Source: Epiperipatus broadwayi (Eukaryota; Onychophora; Udeonychophora; Euonychophora; Peripatidae). Taken from it: a stretch of DNA of 64,000 nt. The number at the start of each line of letters is the position of its first letter. Within the stretch, counting starts at the first letter, position 1. The DNA lies in NCBI GenBank assembly GCA_028023455.1, contig JAQFVV010006274.1, positions 686,001-750,000 on the forward strand, given 5' to 3'. A program made the position numbers and the translations under genes. Under the pieces are notes generated by a model. It did no database searches, was not told where the DNA came from, and saw only the letters and a list, made by a program, of their open reading frames with translations. Positions 58,978 to 64,000 of this stretch are shown here, one piece after another.

Positions 58978-61078
58978 ATATTAGTGATAATGAAACCATG
59001 TGTACATATTTGTTGTTGGATTATTTTTTATTCTTTTATTGTATAAAAAAGAGAAAAATGCTTGTTGCCATTTATATCTACTCCCGGTCATAACACCACC
59101 CGCCCTGAGTCTAAGCTAGCTGAGGGTTAAACCTCTCATATTTTATTAAAGTCCCCTCATGTAACATAAGATTGGCACTTGGAATCCTTGTGATATCCAT
59201 AAATACACGTTGGGAAATTGCTACATTAATTTGATAAATAAAACAGAATAATATGTTCACCTCACAAAGTGATATATATGTGTGTGCGTATACAGATAAA
59301 TATAAGTATATACAGTCTTAATAGAAGGAAGATGGGAGGTTTTGTTATAGTATATATACATGAAGCTCATATACATATACTGTACCGCTTATGAAAAAGC
59401 GCTCCATGTGAAATTTTTGTCTAAAAATTATTAAATAAAATTCTCATAAATAATGCGAAAGTTTAAAATTAATATTGAATAATAATAAAATCAATAATTT
59501 GTCCGTAAATGAGTAGAAACATCTTGTTTGAAAATAAGTAAATTTATACAAGTCTAAAGAGTTTTTCTTTATTATTGGTTTAAAACAAAATCCAGCTCGC
59601 TAAAAGAAAATGATCTATAAAGGTTTAAAGAGTTTTTCATATAAGTTAAAAGTTTAATAAAAGAAGTTTAAAGAGTTTTTTTTTTTTTTTTAAACAGTTT
59701 GCTAAAAATCAATTAATTCATAGTTTTACGTATTAAGAAGTAATTGGAAGGGGGGGGGGAATTAACTTAGAAAATTTTAAATAGAATTAAAAGTTATGAC
59801 AGTTCAAGAGTAAATATTTCCTTCAAGTAATTAAAGGTGCTCTCTCTCATCGTTCAAAATGTTAAAGGGGAAAAAAAAAGAAAGACAAGTTGAAACTAAA
59901 AGTTTAAAATATAAATCTTTTATATAAATTAAAAATATCTCTTGTCATTTAATTTAAAGAAAAAAAAAGTATTTTCCCAAAATTCAAAGAAATGTAAATA
60001 TATATGTGCATTAATAGCAATTGTAAACATAAGGAATAGTAAAATAAATGTGTGCGTGCTGATAAAATAAATGTGTGTGAGTTAGAAATTAAAAAACAAA
60101 TTCAGCAATGGCTACTAATTAAAAATCCATAAAAACAACAAATTACCTACCAACTGATAACATGATTAAAATCTTATCGAAGGAATGTATTCAAAAGCAG
60201 AGGACGAATTTCAACAACAGATATAGCTGGCGGATATAAAAACTAATTAACAAAGTGACAACAGATCATCACATAAATAGTCCAGTTTTTCATCGGTCAG
60301 TCAATTGAGTTCAGTCTATCAGTTGAGATCACAATCAAATTAAATCAGTTCTTCAATCATTTCAGTCAATCAATCACTGTTTTCCAGGACTATGCAGTGC
60401 TAACAGCTATTGGAATCATATGACTTTACTTCAGCCCTTAGTCTAATGGAAGATCAGCAATTTGCCCATAAAAAGTGATGCCTGCTTAACAACTTAAAAA
60501 AAAACGCCACAAATATCTAACTATCGTAAAGAATAGTTCCAGGAAATATTAAGCATTAAACCTCCACAAAAAACCTCAAATCCAACTGGTTGGAAAAATT
60601 TACATGACGCAGCAAACAGCAAGAAGTCCACATCCAAAGCCTATAGATAATGAATAACTTTTATTATTACATTTTTGATAATAATATAGTCATTGCTAAC
60701 CTTGAAGTCTCCCAGAGTCAATTAATAATAAACTCTAACCGCATAAAACAAACTATTGATGTGTGTGTTTGTGAAATGTTGTATATATTAATGCTTTATG
60801 ATATTGTATGAATTAAGAATGTGTGTGGTCATTATATAGATTTTCATTGTTTATATTTAATTGAGAAAATTTAGAAGTAGTTTAAAAGTTATAATAATAA
60901 GTACATATTTAAAAATAAATTATCTTTAAACTTAATGCTTGTGTGTCACTTCTTTTACTGTTAATTGAAGCAACAATTTGTTATTGTATTACTTTTGATT
61001 GAGCTAGTTAGGATATCTTAGGTGCTGAATTAGTTTGCCAATCATTCAAAATGCGTCATTTATCTTTGGGTAACTGAC
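58978..61078. other. Possible long LTR remnant
   Basis: A GC-richer block CACCACCCGCCCTGAGTCTA at about 59094 could be near an LTR start. At 61079 the sequence TGGCGCCCGGGGTTTACTCC looks like a primer-binding site and leader. The roughly 2 kb between is A+T-rich and non-coding, which would suit a long LTR, but no second copy is available to prove it. Confidence 0.35.
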
Positions 61079-61184
61079 TGGCGCCCGGGGTTTACTCCGA
61101 AACAAAAAAGTTCTTTGAATGATAGGTGTTGAATTTTGCAGCCGAGAACGTCTGTGCCCTTCAAACCTGGTCCCAGTTATATAT
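61079..61184 (+). other. Primer-binding-site-like sequence and leader
   Basis: TGGCGCCCGGGG begins at 61079. TGG is the base triplet expected opposite a tRNA CCA end, and the TGGCGCCC form is common in retroelements. The leader is cut by the LINE that starts at about 61185. Confidence 0.4.
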
Positions 61185-64000
61185 ATATGTGATGTGATGT
61201 ATTTGGCTTTTCCTTAAACGAAGTCAAGAATATCTCAGCAATTATGCCCAGATAAACCTGCTAGCCACTTTATTTTCTATTCCCCACTCTAAGTCTTCCC
61301 ATATTCTGCCCTATCCCATTTCCACAACATAATCTTTGTCAACTCTATGACCTTTATATCTAAATCCCCCTTATCTTTTCGCAAACCCAGCATAAAAACT
61401 AATAACTCACTTTCTGTATAGTCACTTTGTTCATACCTGTTCTCTCATAACTTCATTATCTGTACCCTTTCTGCTTTCAAGCATTTATATTCAATCAACA
61501 GATGCCTAATATTTTCTATACCTTCCTTACACAATTTGCACACTAAATCACCCATAGTTTTCCATTTACATGTATATTCTCTTGTTGCTAAAGATCCCAT
61601 TCGAGCCTTAAACAATAAACTACTTTCCTTACAATTATCATAAATTAACTCGCATCCAATATTCCGTTTACTTCTATATATATTTAAATTCTTCTTACCC
61701 TCCACACTAGTTCTCTATCTCTCCAACTCCCTATTTTTTATTAATGCTTCTATTCTTTTATCCCATTCCTTGCCATTATAACACTCAACAATTCTCCTAA
61801 CTCAATCATCCCACCTTTTATACAAGTATACTGATATAAATTCTTTATCCAAATCTTTTCGTACCGCATTACCTTTCTCACCAATCTTGTTACCTGCCCT
61901 TTACTCATAACCCAATTAAACACTATTTTGGCTATTCTTTTACTATCCATAAACTGCAACCTACCAAACATTTTCATTTTACTTTTTGCATCTCTCATAT
62001 AAAAACTTGACCATCCCATTTCTCCTTGAATTGCCTCCTTTGCTGTCCACATCTCTGCATCTAATGCATGTCTTCCTACTTCCCTTTGCACTTTCTCTAA
62101 ATAATCTAAAACCCTTTTACTAACACATAATGCATCATTACCATATGTTAACCCTGCTACTGCAACTCACTTCCATACAATTCGAGCTACATCATATTTA
62201 TTATATGAAAATACTATTAGTTTCTTTACCAAACCCTTTCTTTTCTTTGCTACATTTACCAATTTTTTTTCCCATTCATCCAAGCAATTTTCCTGATTAC
62301 ATAAGATGACTCCCAAATACCTATATCTATCCACCACACTTAATTTTATATCCCCCAATAAAAATTTCTACATCTTCTCTTTCCCCAGTATTAACCATCA
62401 TTATATTTGATTTTTCTTCACTAAATTTAATCCCCATCTCTTTATCCACCTTTGCACATGTCCTCAACATAATTTCCATATTTTCTCTTCTTTCTGCACA
62501 CAAAAAGATATCCGCAAAAAAAGACCCGACAAAGTATATACTTCCTTGCCACCTATTAACTTTATCTCTACCCCTCTTCCGAGGCTTTCTATTCCCTTCT
62601 CCATTTCACTCAAATACAACAAAAACAAAATAGGTGACATAGAGCATCCTTGTCTTAATCTCACCTCATTTTTAATTTTAACTGATTCTATATCCCCTAA
62701 TTGGTAAGTATAATAATTATTATCATATAATTTTTTAATAATATTTACTAAAGCTTCATCCATTCCCAAATTGGCTAACATTACCCATAATCTATTTCTA
62801 TTTACTCTATCATATGCTTTCTCTATATTTATAAACTCATATATAATGATGTACCTGAATTCCTACTCATCTCCATAAGTTGTGTAACTACAAACAAACT
62901 ATCTCCTATACGCCTATCTGACCTAAAACCTCCTTGCATTTCCCCCACTACATTATTTTCATCCATCCATTTTACAACTCTTCCAGCTACGATATATGAG
63001 AAAACTTTATATAAAACTGATGTTACCGCTATCGGTCTATAATTATTTAACTTTCTATGATCCTTACCCTTTCCTTTCAGTAATAATCTTATTGTTATAT
63101 TACTCCAACTACCCAGAAAAACTCTTCTGTGCGATCTTATTAAAACATGATAATAACTTTGCTTTTGCTCTATGCCCTAAATTCATTACCATCTCTGTTG
63201 CCCATCCATCTAAACCTCTCGCCTTTTCACTTTTCAATCTCTTCCCTGCCTCATTCAGTTCATTTTTTGTGAACCTAATATTCCCATTACTAACTGCTTT
63301 CATGTTTTCTATCACTAATTCCTTCACATCTAACATCTTTTCTATATCCATTACATATCTATTTAAGATTCTTTCTATCTCTTCTCTAGAGCTACACTGT
63401 ATTCCCTCACCATCTATTAATACTATCTCTCTTTCCCCTACATTTCTCCTTTTAATGTAATTCCAAATTTTTTTACTCCCATCTCTTCCACTTTTATTAA
63501 TATCCTCCAACAATTTACTATTTAACTTCATCCTCTCTCTATAATTATTCATTTTAGTCAACTTTTTCTTTTCTAAGTACTTTCCCCATTTAGCATTAAT
63601 ATAGTTATCACTTTTTTTGTTCTTAATAGGACACTTATATTCTCTGCATGCTTCTTTCCTCTCTTTTACACTTTTACTAACTCTCATTTTTTATTACTTT
63701 TATTCTTCTGCATATTCTCAACTAAAACCCTATTTGCCACTTTTTCTATTTCACCACACCAGTCCTTATACTTACCCCCAACCAACTGCTTCATGGTTTC
63801 TTCAACTTTTATTTTATACTCTTCCAACTTATTCTTATCATTCACTCTCCATCCACATCTTTCACTATTGTTTCTTCCTTTATTTCTATCCTCCATCACA
63901 TTACTAGCCATTTCTATTACAATAAAGTTATGATCACTATTACATACTCTCTCTTCATTATCAATCACCTTAATTTACCGTATTTTATTCATTTTCTCTT
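61185..64000 (-). pseudogene. APE-type non-LTR retrotransposon, copy 2 (continues past the right edge)
   Basis: Minus-strand pieces from 5' to 3': 63968-63684 with VCNSDHNFIVIE, the SDH catalytic end of the endonuclease; 63687-63109 with SGRDGSKKIWNYIKRRNVGE and KSEKARGLDGWATEMV, the pre-RT linker; about 63100-62830 with NNYRPIAVTSVLYKVFSYIV and GGFRSDRRIGDSLFV in broken frames; 62781-62464 with MDEALVNIIKKLYDNNYYTY and RQGCSMSPILFLLYLSEME, followed by a frameshifted catalytic box; 62358-62167 with VVDRYRYLGVIL; 62091-61750; and 61705-61445 with REYTCKWKTMGDLVCKLCKE and NIRHLLIEYKCLK, the cysteine/histidine tail. It is better preserved than 39375-41842, but each domain sits in a different frame. 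The clade is not assigned. Confidence 0.85.

Larger units (their letters stand above)
43978..64000 (+). other. Intron of the UBR1/2-like gene, runs off the right edge
   Basis: Starts with the donor GTAATA. At least 20 kb long. It contains LTR remnants, three PLE palindromes, the Merlin element and a LINE. I searched by eye for the next UBR exon and did not find it; a short exon could have been missed. Confidence 0.65.

Overview
The window is animal nuclear DNA. It is strongly A+T-rich, has no bacterial-style gene packing, and carries split exons with GT-AG borders. By eye it lies entirely inside one host gene on the + strand, a UBR1/UBR2-type N-recognin (E3 ubiquitin ligase). Four short exons are readable: 1-57 (cut by the left edge), 30828-30930, 31962-32010 and 43823-43977. 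Their phases join without a break (phases 2, 0, 1, 0) into one continuous protein segment. The introns are about 30.8 kb, 1.0 kb and 11.8 kb, plus a last one of at least 20 kb that runs off the right edge. A chelicerate or another arthropod with large introns would fit, but I cannot name the species.

Everything else recognisable is mobile DNA. (1) Penelope-like elements (PLEs): one copy with readable coding remnants (3170-4784) and three short head-to-head palindromic remnants (46951-47775, 53085-53506, 58695-58962). Each is flanked by a 13-15 bp direct repeat and carries hammerhead-ribozyme-like motifs. Two of them also carry a tRNA-like segment next to the ribozyme. (2) RTE-type LINE copies, all broken: minus-strand pieces at 5165-7134, 9592-9760, 12300-13130 and 38980-39160, a near full-length minus copy at 27470-30440, and plus-strand pieces at 32100-32360 and 33050-38900. 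(3) A second non-LTR family with an APE endonuclease, in two minus-strand copies (39375-41842, and 61185 to the right edge). (4) A family of roughly 2 kb LTRs with TGTAACGG-like starts (10065-12213, 14665-16855, 33931-36703 reversed, 45961-46890 reversed), and traces of other LTR elements. (5) Cut-and-paste elements: a nearly complete Merlin with a broken transposase (50209-51736), a pair of related non-autonomous elements with 8-bp target duplications (18664-20721 and 20897-22539), and a TA-flanked MITE (34952-35821).

The nesting can be read exactly in one place. The host intron holds an RTE, the RTE holds an LTR, and the LTR holds a TA-flanked MITE; removing the LTR plus one copy of its ATAT duplication restores the RTE reading frame across the site.

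The most interesting signal is the set of PLE palindromes with self-cleaving-ribozyme motifs on inverted arms. They obey a common structural rule (one long arm, one truncated arm), and the best copies have a tRNA-like module with an intron-like hairpin in the anticodon region. All sequence comparisons here were made by eye, so element borders not fixed by a target-site duplication are approximate.
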